Positions 31,797 to 44,785 of a stretch of DNA of 64,000 nt are shown here, piece after piece (positions within the stretch are counted from its first letter, which is position 1; the number at the start of each line of letters is the position of its first letter). Source of the stretch: Warburgia ugandensis (taxonomy: Eukaryota > Streptophyta > Magnoliopsida > Canellales > Canellaceae); the NCBI GenBank assembly GCA_035236585.1, contig CP141128.1, positions 34,516,684 through 34,580,683 of the forward strand, in the 5' to 3' direction. Under the pieces are notes generated by a model. It did no database searches and was not told the origin of the DNA. It was given only the letters and a program-made list of their open reading frames with translations. The position numbers and the translations under genes were made by a program.

Positions 31797-32535
31797 ATCA
31801 AGCCCTTATCCTTGTTTGGAGTTGGTCACATGAATCTTGTTCCTTCATTCCCCTTTATTAAGTTCCATGGCTTCACTTAGTCCCAAAGTTTTTAAATCTT
31901 TTCTCACCTCTTCTATTCACATTCTTTTGGGCCTTCCCCTTATCCTTTTAGAACCTTGGACTAGGATTACTTTAGTCCTTCTAAACAGTACCATTTTCGG
32001 ACTATGTGGGACATGTCAAACCATCTAAGTCTAATCTCCTTCATCTTGTTACCTATTGGTGCTACTACTAAGTTTCCTTTAATGTTTTCATTTGTAATTC
32101 TATCCTTTCTTGTCTTATCACTCATCCATTTCAACATCCAGATGCTTATTCTATGTACAAGTTGTTCCTTAACTACTTTATACTCTGATCCATAGAGCAA
32201 GGCCTGCCTTAGAACCATCATATAGAACTTTCCTGTTAGTTTGAGTGGCACTTGTCAATCACACAAAACTCCAGAAGTGCATCTCTATTTTTTCCAACCC
32301 GCTTGGATTCTCTATGTAACCTCCCTCTCAATCTCTTCTCTCTCACCAATTATTGATCCCAAGTATCAAAAGTGTTCTTTTAAGGGGACTTCTTGATTAT
32401 TAATCTTTACTGGTGCTCTGCTCCTGCCCATCTCCTTACTAAAATTGTACGCCATATGCTCCATCTTAGTTTAGCTAAATTTAAATCCTTTAGATTCTAA
32501 TGCATCTCTCCATAACTCTAGCTAATATAATATTA
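31797..32535 (-). mobile_element. 5'-truncated RTE-type LINE
   Basis: On the minus strand the translated blocks VKINNQEVPLKEHF, YLGSIIGE, then KLTGKFYMMVLRQALLYGSE, RISIWMLKWMSDKTRKDRIT and NLVVAPIGNKMKEIRLRWFD follow each other in the order of plant RTE-clade LINEs, in the C-terminal part of ORF2 after the reverse transcriptase core. A 94-residue stretch (31967-32251) is still open; upstream of it the frame is broken. The element is 5'-truncated to about 740 bp, as is usual for LINEs. Its 3' end near 31797 carries a short GATGGTGAT tail. The same fragment in unit A shows that insertion predates the tandem duplication. Confidence 0.8.
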
Positions 32536-33505
32536 TTTTAAATTTATCCCCAAAAGTATAAATATGTATGTGTGTAAAGGCGTAGGTGTAGGTGTAGGAA
32601 GAAGCCACATCAAATAGAGATTTTTCTTTTGACCTTGTTTTGATTGTTATACATAAGGACAACTACTACAAGTAGTACCATAGCTATTAAAATAGCAGCC
32701 TACATAATGCCTATACAAACTCAATTTGTTTTTGTAGGATAGGGATGTCAAACAAAGGCATGTATGCCTTACTTTTTCTTCATATTTTGACTCCTAAAAA
32801 GTCTCTTTTTTCTCTATGGCTTATAAAACTATTTGCTTTTGATGATGTATATGTAGAAAGGCTTGTTTGTTTTTAAATGCATTAAGTAGTAAGCTCACCC
32901 TAAGATGAATGCTCTATTTTTCCAACTTCCCTAAATTCTTTGGTAGCATAGCTGAGCCATCAATGAGTTCTTCGCCACTAAGGGGATGGAGTGATAGAAG
33001 TCTTGAGAATCCAAGGTAAAGTCATGGTTAGACGAGCCATTTATCATAACAATAGGTGTTAGGTGGAAGTGTAGGAATTTCTGCAACTATAACTGAAACT
33101 GAGGCATCCTCTCAAACTTACAGATTTGAACCTTGTTCATCCTGACCTAATCAATTTGATTCATAAGGGCTTCTATTCATAAAGTTTGTGAAAAATGCCA
33201 ACTGCTTTGTAGGCAAGAACAAGTTATAGTTATTTGTACCAATATGAATTATAGTAAAGGACATGATGCACAAAATAAAGGATCTATTTTGACATGAAAT
33301 GTGATATACATGTAATTGTTACACTTAATATCCTTAAAAATAACATTTTTAACCATTGAATTACTTAATTTATTATTAATTAGGGTTTATTTTGCATTTT
33401 GCAGGATTAGGGTTCAATGGGCTAATTTGCATGTTTTTGGCAATATGAGACCGTAAAAGAGAGCTAATCCATCATTTGAGCAATGTGAGGGATGACCCAT
33501 CAAGA

Positions 33506-35426
33506 AGCTAATAGAAGAAGTTCAAAACGCAATGGGGGCACTCTTATCAATTTCACAATCAAGAACCCTATGCATGCAACCACCTTTCTTCATGCAAAAG
33601 AGGCTGTCATTATCAAAAGCTAAGGTAGCCAACTTCCTATGCATGCATGTAACCCACCACCCTAAGGGAGCCTCTAAGTGAAGCTACAGTAATACACAAT
33701 GGGACCATACACATGGATTCTTTTTGAAGCAAAGCAGAGCATTATCTCTTTTTCACTCATTCTCTTGGCCAAGAGAGCATGAGCCACAATGCAGAGCATT
33801 ATCTCTTTCTTACTCACTCACTTGGTCAAGAGAGGAACCCACATGGATTCCATGTGATTTACAAGTGAAAATAGAAAGGAGGGTTACATGAGATCCATTC
33901 TAAAGGAATGAAGTTTGCACATTATATAGAATGGGGGAAGAATATTGCACATCAACTATTAAGGGAGGTTCTCTAGTACGGAATCTTGAGGTGTTTGTTT
34001 TGAATGCAATTTACTTTCCTCTAAAAATGTTTTATCCTCTAAAGATGTTTTGTTTAGCATCTTTGTAGGTTCACAATACGCCCTTTAGAAAGTTTGTTGC
34101 ATGTTGGACTCTTTGGGCAAAATAAAGAGATAAAGGTCACAATCTAAGGAGGATAAAAAATGAAAAGGAAGTTTGGGGCGTGAAATATAAAAAGGAAAAT
34201 TAGGGCTCACCATCATCTATTAAGTAGGGAAAGAGAGAGGAGGAGGGGGATTCAGAGAAGGGAAGGAGGCTGCTACATGTGGTATTCCTAGAGAGTTTCA
34301 TGTCATATCATTGTGGAAGCCTTGGGAGATTCCTTTGGATCTTCACAATCATATTCTTTTCAGAGAGAGGGTTGCACTAGGGGCTTCTCAAGAATGTCTA
34401 GAAGAGGAGAGCAGCTGCACATTCTCCAATCCATGGAGTTTAATGTGATTATATCTTGAGACTTGGGAGGATTCCTAGAGGGGAGTTGGAGGAAAGATTT
34501 TCAAGTGATTCTTTTGGGGGGATTTTGTAGGAGCTACATGGAAAGGAAGAGAAGAAAACACCTTGCACAGGTACTCTTTGGTGCTTTCTTCCCTAACTTC
34601 CAAAGCATTGTGTTCATTTGCATAAACAACTAGCATGTAGCTTTCTCTAGTAATATCATTTTGCAAGGTGATCTTGAGCATTCATCTTAGCAACCTAGGA
34701 GGGCTTGAGCTTCATCCTAGTCACCAAAGATCACCTTGCATAGGGTGTTTTCTTAGGAGCTTTAGATGTTGTATGGAGTTGATGCATCATTCTATTGTAG
34801 TTTTGATTTGGCTGTTGACAATCGTGGCTTGTTGGGTGACACATCCCTCTACTTGTTGAGTGACACAACAAGATAGAGAGCATAGTTTGGTTGTTGATCG
34901 AAGATGATTTTCTGTAAAAACTTGTTTGGCATGGAGCAGAGAGATCCTCGCTGCATGACAATACAAAGAGATTTTTTAGCAATCAACTTCAATCCTTATA
35001 AGGGGATTTAGTTCTCTTTATTTGATTATGTTGTTTACATTCTTATACAAAATAAGATTTAGTCTAAAGTAATGTATTCATCTTTATTTCATTAGTTAGT
35101 TAATGTTATTGCTTGTTTATTATTTCTTTAGATGTATGCTAGGTTTTGTGATTTATTTAGCTTTCCACTATTGTTAGTTTTTGTTATTTGCTAACATTAG
35201 TTTAGATAAATTTTCATATTTTAGCTTTAATTTCAATTTTAAATAGAAAATTTCTTCTTCTTATTATTATTTTGTGTAGGACACGTTAATAAGATTAAGT
35301 ATAGTTTTAGAATTAATAATGAGTAGCTAAATTTTCACCTAGGGTTGGGATGAAACCACACTAAAGTTATATTTATTCATGTTTAAGTTTTTATTAGATT
35401 TAGGATTTTGAAATATCAGTCTAAGG
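33506..35426 (+). mobile_element. LTR-like host sequence of the Athila element (left part)
   Basis: AT-rich, non-coding DNA into which the 35.4-58.2 kb element inserted. Its continuation after 58190 contains TCCTTGTGGGATCAACCAGT and TACTTACAC, similar to the sequence near the 3' ends of gypsy LTRs here, so the whole may be an older LTR. A local duplication of about 58 bp is visible near 33732-33840 (GCAGAGCATTATCTCTTT twice). No gene is recognised. Confidence 0.3.
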
Positions 35427-37888
35427 TGATAAGTGCTCAATTTCATATAAAAAGTACCCAATTACTAGCCCATGCATTGTAAATTATGGTGCTATTTTAG
35501 GGTTTTTTCAGAACTTTGTAACACATGCATTTTTTGCCTAATAATTCAAAAGTTTGATATTTTGCAAGTTCAGGAGCAAATCCAGATCAAATCATCATAA
35601 TTTTTTAGGATTTAATTACTATTTTTCATCTTTAGTAGGACAGGTAATCCAAAGGTTGAGATTGATTGAGATGAGAATTGAAAATCGTGATCAAAAGATC
35701 AAACCAAAGCCTAATTGCCATTAATCCAAGGTGTGATCAAGGTTTAAGACCATCTTAGGGCAAGCAATAAGGCAACGAGAAGCATCAAAGGTGATTAAAA
35801 TGGTCCTTGCAAAAAGCCAAGCATTTCCACCACTTTGCATGAGAATTGGAGCCATGCATGAGGTTTCCTAGTCTATCTATGAAACCTAAAGAAGACAAGA
35901 TGTTCAAGCTTTGAAGCCAAAGGAGTTAGCCATTCAAGACATCAAAGAATGAGCCATCAAGCCACATGAGAGTCATGCCACATGGAGTCACACAATTGGA
36001 GGACCAATTCAAGCAATTATCTCATACTAAAAGTGTGATTTTCAAGGAATAATTTTGAGAGCTATTTGTAAAAGGGAAGATGATCATGCATAGATGGACC
36101 AATCAAGAGAAAATTTCTACTTTCAACTTTCCATTTTTTACTTTTTTACTCAACCTAATCTAGGGTTCCATATATTTGGCTTAAGGAGGGAGGCACCTTC
36201 GTAAAAAAGTTGATGCCTCTCCCTTGCTTTATTAGCATTTTAAGTGGTTTCCTAATTATGAAACCCCTATATCTACTTCAAACCAAAATATTTCACAATT
36301 GTACTACTTTACTACTTTCTGACTTCTTATACCATTTCCTTTTCTTTTATCTCTCTTACCTAACCACCACTCACCACCCAATTACAAGAAAGGAGCTCAA
36401 TGCCACTTTTCTAAGAAGGTGACACCTCCCCTCTTTCTAAATATATGGCAACTAGCCATGATGTCATCCCCAGCTCAATCATCCACCTGACTCTTCTCCT
36501 AACTTCCTTCATTGAAGCCCTAGATCTAGATCCACTTTCCCTTTCCTAGAATAAGTCCTCACCAAATTAGAAGCCAAACCATCTATAAATCCTGAAGGCA
36601 TTCCACTTTTTTTTTTTACCAAATAGGGGTTTTGTGAGAAAACTTTAGAAGGAGAACTTTAGCTAGGGATCTTTTGGAGTTTTGGACTTTGGATTTCTTT
36701 TGGGATGTTCTTACTTTGGATTCTTAAGTATTTTCTCTTGCTTTTGCATGTCAGTTCGAAATTAGTACTTTGCTTTTCTATTCTTGCTTTCATATTTAGT
36801 TTTGTTCATGTTTTATTGTTGAAGTTTCACAATCATATATCTTCCTTGTTTTCCCTTAGTTCTTTGCTTCAAAATTCTTAGTTTTCTTGCTTATTTATCA
36901 TAGATCGAAGTTAATCCTCTTCTCGTAGTGACAGCTAAGAGAAGAAAGAGCTTGAATAATTGATTTTCATCCTTGAATACCACATTTTTGCTTAAAGTTG
37001 GAACTGGTTCTAGGTGTCTTTTGCCTTTAGTAGTCCCTTTATTCCATCCATCTTTTCTCTTAATTTTCTTTTGGGTTTCACTTCCATGTGATCTAAGTTT
37101 AGTTTAAGGTTGTTGGAGAGTGTTTTAGCATTGATTTGAATCAAGTTTTGGGCTTTGGAAAAGTGTGTTATTTTTAGATTTGCATCTATGTGTCATGCGA
37201 ACTATTTCTAATGCTTTTTACTGTTCAATCAATTAAGTTACTTAAGGATTATTATTGATGCTTGTTTCTAGTAGATAAGTACTATATATCTTGAGTATCA
37301 TCTTGCATACAAAGTTCTATTTCATTTACTTTCCATGCTTGGGTTGATTGGTGTTTCTGAAGTGCTTGAAATCTGAAAATTTTCCATTCAATCTTCATGC
37401 TTAATTTCTAGCTGCTGATTCATCTTATTTGCTTGATTTCTTACAAAACCATTTATATTTCTAGGTTTTTTATTAAGTGCTTTGACTAGATTGCATGTTA
37501 TCATTAAATTAGGTCACTTTTTACCCCATGAACATGGACACATCCCATGGATCATGCGCATGGAACTTGGGTGAATCCTCTTTAGATTATTGCTTTGTTT
37601 GGTAGTTAAGTCTTAGTTTAATAGTAGTTAATTCATTTTTTACATATTAGTTTAGTTTTAGAAAGTCCCATTTTTAGAAGGTTTTAGGTTTAGGAAAGTG
37701 TTAAATTAGGAAATTTTCCTTTTTAGTAAGTTTCCTTAAATTAAGTTGCTTTCTCTCATTCATTATTATTTTGCATTAGTTTCCTTTAATTAAATGCATG
37801 CTAGTTAGGTAGGTTTCTAATTCCATTGCTTAGTCTTATTCTTGGCATATTTCCTTTAGTTGTAGTTTCTAATTTAGTGCATGTTTCT
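35427..37888 (+). repeat. Athila 5' LTR, main part
   Basis: Starts TGATAAGTGCTC and matches 55522-58010 of the 3' LTR. It is cut at 37888 by a nested LTR; its last 200 bp lie at 43204-43402. Confidence 0.85.
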
Positions 37889-40800
37889 TGATAAGTGTTT
37901 AATTTTGTATAAAAAACCACTCAATTAGTTACCCATGTGCTATAACTTACAAGAATAAATTAGGATTTTTAGACTAATGAAGTAAAAATTTGATATTTTG
38001 TAGGACTAAAGGCTAATCCGAGGTAAGTTTGTGATTAATCATATGTTTTTAGGATTTAATTAGATTTTTTTTTACTTTTGTAGGAAGAGAGATGATGACC
38101 CGATGGTCGAGATTGATTGAGATGAATATTGAAGATTAAGATCAAAAGATGGAGTCAAAGCCTAAGAGTCATTAATCCAACATGAGATCAAGGTCAAGGA
38201 TAAGCAATGGATACAATCAAAGGAGCTAAAGGTGGTAAAGTGGGCCCATGAAGTAAGCCATGCATTTCCACCCTCTTTGCATGGGAGCTATTTAAGCCAT
38301 CTTAGTCATTAAAGCCGTGAAAAAGGGTGATAAACCTTACAAGCTACTCAAGCCTTGAAGCCAACCATTGAAGCCACTTAAACCACCAAGGAATGAGCCA
38401 TCAAAGTAAGCCATCAAGCCAAGGAGGAGTGCCACATGGAGTCACACAATTGAAGCATCAATTCAAGCAACTTTCTTATGTTCAAAGTGTGATTTTAAAG
38501 GTATTTTGTGAGATTAATGTAAAAAGTAAGATGATCATGCTTTAAGGAACCTATAAAGAGAGAAAAACCCATATTCCTAATCCATTTCCTAACCCTAATC
38601 CACCCATCCTACTAGGGATCCATGTTTTTAAGTGAAGGAGGGAGCAACTATCCAAAAGGAGGATGCCCTCCCACCCCCACTTTCCTATTTGGTGATTAAG
38701 GGTTTCCTAAATAGGAGACCTTATATCCACTTCAAATCCAAACAACTTTGACACCCTAGATCTTTACACATCTTTCTAAACCTTATTCCTTACCTAATTT
38801 CTTAACTTTTCATCAACCAAACATGGTGAAATTAAAAGGGAAAGAGCTCCACTTTTTTTCTAGGAAAAAGACACTTATATCCTTTTCAAAATTAGAAACT
38901 AGCCAGCCCATGCTTTTTATCTCTCTCTTATGTCATTTTTATTGCACCATCTTGCTAATTCATCTTCGACATAACCTTCCTCATTCAATACCTTACCCTC
39001 TAAGGCCACTTCCTTATGTTTTCACCCCTTCCCAAGTTAGGAAACCACTAATCTATATATAGCCCCATAGTCCACATGAATTTTCTAAGTAAAAGTGGGT
39101 GACACACCTTGAAATCAAGCTTTCCTTTGGTATTATTTGCCGATGGACTTTGGGATTTCCTAAATGTTTTTGTTCCTTTGATTTTCTAATTATTGTATAG
39201 GTTATTTTGTCTCCAATTCAGGTTAGTAGTTTTCTTGCTTTGGTTTAGTTTTCATTGCTTAGTTTCCATCGTTTTGCCTTTTAGTTTTGCACTTTTCTTT
39301 CAATCTAGCTATCTCCTTTCTTCTTTACCCCAATTCTACTTGTTTTTCTTTGTTATTCAATCAAGATTCAATTTATTTATTCCATCGTAGTGACAGCAAA
39401 GATAATAGCTAGATTAAATCCTTGATTTCTTCACTTGAATTTCATGTTTTCTCCCATCTTTTTATCTTCGTTTTGGGCAGTTTTTCCCTACTTAGTTCAC
39501 CCACTTAGCCTTTGTTTCTCTTGAATTCCTTTATGGGGTTTCTTTGCATATCTTTATACTTTAGAGTGTGAACATTATATTGGAATTTTTTTTGTTGTCG
39601 AGTTAGGATTTCAGGCTCTAGAAAAGTGCACAATGTTAATGTTTTGTGGACAGTTTTATGCTCATGATTTTGATGTAAATTGGATATGATTCAATAATGT
39701 TTTGTGTGAATTCTTATTATGGAATGTTTCTTTCATCAATTTACTTTGGATCTGGGTTATTTCCTTTCATAAAAGTTATAGTTTTAATAGTTTTCTAATG
39801 CAAGATTTATTTACTGTTCTTAAGTACCGAAATCTAGAAATTAGTTTTTTATTAAATTTGTGCTTTAATTCAATGTAATGACTCCAATTTTGTAACATTA
39901 AAATCCCAAGTTAGCAATTAAAAGTTGAGTTTTTGAAGTAAAGGGTATTTTGGTATTTCACTATTCACCTTGACTGAACCCAGAAATTTGGTCTTAAAAA
40001 TGACACCATTAGGTGCGTATCGGAAAAAGGAATCCAACAAGACCAAAATCACCCAAAACGGAGTTAAAATGAGCAAGTTATGGCCCTTTGAAGTTCAGGG
40101 GCAAAAATGTAATTTTCACTAAAAAACGGATTTAGCCTGCAAAACATAGGGGCCCGTTTTGATATGGGCACCCCTCATCTTCAACCTCCTAGAGGGTTCT
40201 AGAACGGCGGTGATTGGAGGAGAAATCACCACCATTCTGGAGGTTTCTCCACCGCCATTCAAGGGCGATGAGAGCCCCCTCCAAAACCATCTTATAGCTC
40301 TATAAATAGAGCTCTTGGGCGCCTCTAATGGCAGCCCAAAAGCTTAAGAAAAAACCGTTTTGAAGAAGCAACCAAGAGGAGAAACGTGGAGAAAAACCCA
40401 GCAACGAGTCAATTATGCCCAAAATCTCTCAAAACCCGTCTTCACATTAGTCCTAAGCTAAGTTTCCCTAAGTTTTTGCATGTAAAATCATGCAAAACAA
40501 AGCCCTAGAGCGTCACAAAGGACCCAAGATGATCCTTGGGCCGCACTAGTTCGACAGGGCGTCCCAAGGATGCCCCGGTCCCCCAATGAACGAAACTTTC
40601 CCCCCTGGACAAAACACGTCGTCCGGGTTTGAGAGAAACCAGCGAGCGAAGCAGCCGCAAATGAAAAAGTTGGGCAGGAAATCTAGCGTGTCTACAGACG
40701 CGCCTGCTGGGGCATATGCCGCTGACACGCAACGCGCTAGCGTTCTGGGATTCCACCTCTTAAAGGCCTTTATGTACATGTGATACTAAAAAGCTTATAA

Positions 40801-43203
40801 CTTGAGATCTAGAGCTCCGATTGAGGTGCCGCGAAAGGCATTGTGTCCGTGTCAATGATGCGGACACACCCAAACTATAAAATCCCTAATCAAGGCCAAT
40901 CTAAGGTGAGAATGACCCTTAGAATAGGATGGTGGTGCGTGTCCACTAGACCTTTGGAAAACTGATGATACCAAGGCCCAATTAGGACCTTAGGACACCC
41001 ATGGGCATAGGGATAAACCTTAATGCTTAAGTAGTAAGACCAACCACTCTAAAACCCATAAAAGATAGGCCAAACTAACCTTGATTTCCCAAACCATGTT
41101 CAGGAGCGTACGAGGACAAAGGGGTTAGCGCGACCTAGCCAGGTAGGTGCTCTATCGCTACTAGACTTTAAAAAAGAGCCATGATTGTTTGAGACTGCAT
41201 GTTTTAAGTATACGTATATGACTTGTTTAGCATATAAATGAATTCAGCATGCATATGATAAATATATTATGCATAGACATGTTTTGCAAATAATTGCATA
41301 TATTGCATGATTTGTGAGCATTGAGTTCTTGCAAAATTTGCATGTCCTTGAGGGTTACCAAAAGACACTGGAGTGCCCAAAAGACGCTGGGTAGGCAGTT
41401 GCAAGGGCCAGGCAGTTGTGAGGGACCCAAAGAGGACAGGTTTTGAAAAAGAGATGTTTTTGCTTGTTTGATCGTATATGATTTGGGCTAGTAAGGTCGT
41501 GGGCGCTACCCTACGTCGACTACATGTGGTACAGGGGGCTACCACTAGTGTCACAGCACTGGGTCGATGTGTCATATGCCCCGTGGAGGCTATGACGCTG
41601 TGTCCCTAAGTACCTAGGGACCACACGGGGGCGAGGTCGTGGGCATAGTTGGGTCCTATAGTTTCGTGGACTTACTTGCATTGCATATGGCATGATATGA
41701 GGTTGGTCGACCATACCATACTAGATAACCATGAGTTGGATTCAGTTGAGCATCTTATGCACATCATTATGTTAGGATATATATATATATATATATGATA
41801 CTTTCGATTTGGATTATGTGATCCTTTAAGTCGTTAGTATTCTAAGTCGATAATGGTTTTTAATCTCAATATTGAACTTGAGTGTTCAAAAATGCACATG
41901 TTTTGAAAAAGCATATGATTTTAAACATCGCATGCATTATAAAACTAGTAGTGATGGACTCCTACTGAGTATAGTATATACTCACCCAATTCTCAACATT
42001 TTTTAGACACAAAGTAAACACTTAAGGACAAGGAACGCTTGTAACAAAAGACACCCAGACTACGTGCAAGTAAGTAAACCCCTACCTTATCTTTCAATGT
42101 TACTTGATTGTAGTTACTCTCTATAGCTGAAATTTGTGACTAACACTTTCTTGGGAATAATGTTGATTTAAAACTTTGCCATGGCTAGACAATTTGAAAA
42201 TGTGTTTTGACACTCTGGGTTTTTACGAAAGATTGTTTTCCAAAACAAATAGATTTTCATGCATTTCATATTTATCAAACAAGAGATCTCGCCTTTTTAT
42301 CAAATTTGCATCATATAAAAACCCGGGTCGTCACATTCAAGCCATCAAATCATCTTATTTTCCCGAATCCTTAAGTACTTATTTAGATTTTCATGTTATT
42401 TATTAGATACCATATTTAGTTTGCATAGTAACCCATTGTAGGTGCATTAAATTTCACCATCTTGAGGACCCCAAAATCATGCACAAAGTCCATAAACGAT
42501 GTGCAATAGTTCTAAATTCCATTCATTTTAGATTTTTTGCTTACTTTAATTGCTTAATTTAGTTTTAGTAGTATTTAATTCATTTTTTGCATCTTATTTT
42601 AGGATTAGAAATTTCCTTTTTTGAATTTTAGAAAGTTCCATCTTTAGGAACTTTTTAGGATTTTAAATAGTGTTAAATTTAGAAAGTCTCTTTAATGGTA
42701 GTTTCCATTCACATGTATGTTTCTAATTTGTTGTTAAAGTTAGTTAGTATCATTAGTTACTTCTTTTTTTATGTTATTTCAGTGTTAGAAAGTTTCCTAA
42801 ATTGGTTTTAGAAAGTTTTTAATTCTAGTTTAGGAAAGTATTAATTTAGGAAAGTTTTCATTTTAGTAGTTTCTTTAGTTTATGTTTCCTAGATTAATTC
42901 ATGCTTGTTTATCATATTTTTCCTTTAGTTAAAAGCAGTTAATTAGGTAAGTTTCCATTCTAATTGCTTAACCTTAGTTTTTAGAAAGTTTCTTTTAATT
43001 TTAGTTCTAATTCCATCTATGTTTCCATTATATGTTACTTTAAATTCCTAATTTAATCACATCTCTATATCTTTGGTGGACGTTAATCAATTTGAATAAA
43101 ATGCAATCCATTGCAAATCCATGAGATTCCTTGTGGGATCGACCTCGCTTGCGTGAAAATACTACATTGATTTTTGCACTTGCGAGTTTTAATTGAAACA
43201 ACA
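37889..43203 (+). mobile_element. Solo LTR of a related Athila subfamily, nested in the 5' LTR
   Basis: It begins TGATAAGTGTTTAATTTTGT and resembles the LTR it sits in, but is clearly diverged. It ends near 43203 after TGTGGGATCGACCTCGCTTG and GCACTTGCGAG, the usual end motif of these LTRs. Without its own insertion at 39874-42335 it is about 2.85 kb, so it is a single LTR with no internal domain, the product of LTR-LTR recombination. The flanks do not give a clean target duplication (GTTTC and ATTTC are the nearest match), in line with old age. Confidence 0.7.
39869..42340 (+). mobile_element. Solo LTR (2462 bp) with perfect TTCAA duplication
   Basis: A complete LTR (39874-42335), TGTAATGACTCC...GGGTCGTCACA, flanked by identical TTCAA (39869-39873 and 42336-42340). 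A TATA-like TATAAATAG lies near 40301, followed by a GC-rich leader. It belongs to the same family as the fragment at 1447-2142. Its 3' half also matches the LTRs of the 16.1-25.0 kb element. It is the innermost layer of a three-deep nest. The short reading frames within it are LTR sequence. Confidence 0.9.
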
Positions 43204-43402
43204 ATATTTCCCATTCCATGTCATCTACTTTTCTAGTTTAAAAATCAAATCCAAGTTCAATCTCTCTCTTTGGATGAATTTATGCACCTTAAATAAGATC
43301 CATCCAACATACAAATTTGTCAAATTCCTAATGGGATCGACCTCTCTCACTTGTAATACTACTTTGATTCGTGCACTTGTGAGTGATTTTAAAGCTACAC
43401 CA
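43204..43402 (+). repeat. Athila 5' LTR, last 200 bp
   Basis: Resumes the LTR after the nested solo LTR (CCATTCCATGTCATCTACTT) and ends AAAGCTACACCA, matching 58000-58190 of the 3' LTR. Confidence 0.8.
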
Positions 43403-43409
43403 AGTATTT

Positions 43410-43427
43410 TAGCGCCTTTGTTAGGAA
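43410..43427 (+). other. Primer binding site, tRNA-Asp type (degenerate)
   Basis: TAGCGCCTTTGTTAGGAA lies eight bases after the 5' LTR. It is a decayed form of TGGCGCCGTTGCCGGGGA, the primer site used by many Athila and related gypsy elements. Confidence 0.7.
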
Positions 43428-44785
43428 TCACAATGGATTTTTGGTTGGATATTTATTTAGATTTTTATCTTTCATCATAGTTTAGATTGCATTAGATTAG
43501 GGTTTTTTCATCGTAATTGCATATCTTGCTAATTCCTTAAAAATTGACCCATCTTTCTTTTTTTTTATGTGCGAGGGGAAATTGGCAAGAGGAGCTTCAT
43601 TCACTAGATAGGATTTTCTAACTTTCTAACTTTAAGTTTTTTAGTGAATTTGTAGTGAAGTGCCATTGTAACTTGCAATTTCTTTATTGAATGTTAAATA
43701 GGTTGTATTATTATGGGATAAGTATGGGGTATGGTGGTCCACACTTGATCTTCATCAGTAACCTCACTATAAGCCTTCTTCACTCTCTTTTATTTTACTT
43801 AGTGTAGTTGCATTTAGTATAGTTTTCATATTGGTTGGTAATGTAACTCATATAGTTTAAGGTCATTCATTATATTTTTTGCATCTTATTAGGGTCATTG
43901 CATTAGATTGCACTTATTTAACAAAGGTGATGTGGTTAGATAGCATATAGGAGGCATTAGTTTCCATTTCTTGTATTGCATTGCACATTTACTACATCAT
44001 TGTGGATGCAACACATTGTTAGTAAGGGCCCCACAGAAACCCTCAAAAGATAAGGATGGGATTTCATCACCAGATCCTTAGCCCGCCTAGGAAATTAAAT
44101 TGATCTCTATATGCTTATGAACTCAGCCATTAATCTTAATCTAAAATCAAGTAGAAAGGTATCCAAAATCCAACTAATTTTCCCACCCTTTTTATTCATG
44201 ATTGTTGAGGTCTAAACGCCTCTTACCATAAGAATTGTATTAACCACCTTGGGTAGGATCTAAGTGGTAAGCAGTAGTCAAGTCTGGATTGAAGGAGGAG
44301 TTGTCTAGCTTTAGGTTAAAGGCTACAACCTCACATATTTACAAAGATTATCAAATCGTGCTTGTTAGCATTAGGGACTATTTGTTTGCACATCATTTAG
44401 AGTTTGGAGTCACATTTAGAGTTAAGTTGCATCATTTGGCTAGGTCTTCATTGTAACACATGCAAGGTCGTCGATCTCAGAACATAGGATTGGTACATTT
44501 GATCCTAAGATTGAACGTAACCATAAGCAAGGGGTAAGAAATCAAAATCCTAACCCCATGGCAAGCCCATTAACTAAAGTTGAGCATAATGCTATTAGAG
44601 ATTTCTATGCACCACTTTAGTTAAGTACTCCATCATGCTCCACCTTACCACCCACTAACAAACCACTTTGAACTTAAAACTAAAGTCATATAGTTACTCC
44701 CAACATTGTATGGTTGTGAGAGAGGATCCGTTACATATCAAGGATATTCCTTGATATTTGTGCTACATTCAAATTCTAAAATGTT
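43428..44785 (+). other. Athila leader region, copy A of a tandem duplication
   Basis: Non-coding leader between primer site and gag. From about 43790 it matches 45100-45460 and 48072-48690 in order, so leader plus gag exist twice in tandem (about 1.3 kb per copy). Shared landmarks are TTAGTGTAGTTGCATTTAGT, GGCCCCACAG and GAATTGTATTAACCACCTTG. Confidence 0.7.

Larger units (their letters stand above)
30926..33505. repeat. Tandem duplication, unit B (about 2.6 kb)
   Basis: Second copy of 28733-30925, immediately adjacent and in the same orientation. It is the more complete copy and keeps the LINE 3' end. No host gene is seen; its short reading frames fall in LINE DNA or low-complexity sequence. 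Confidence 0.8.
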
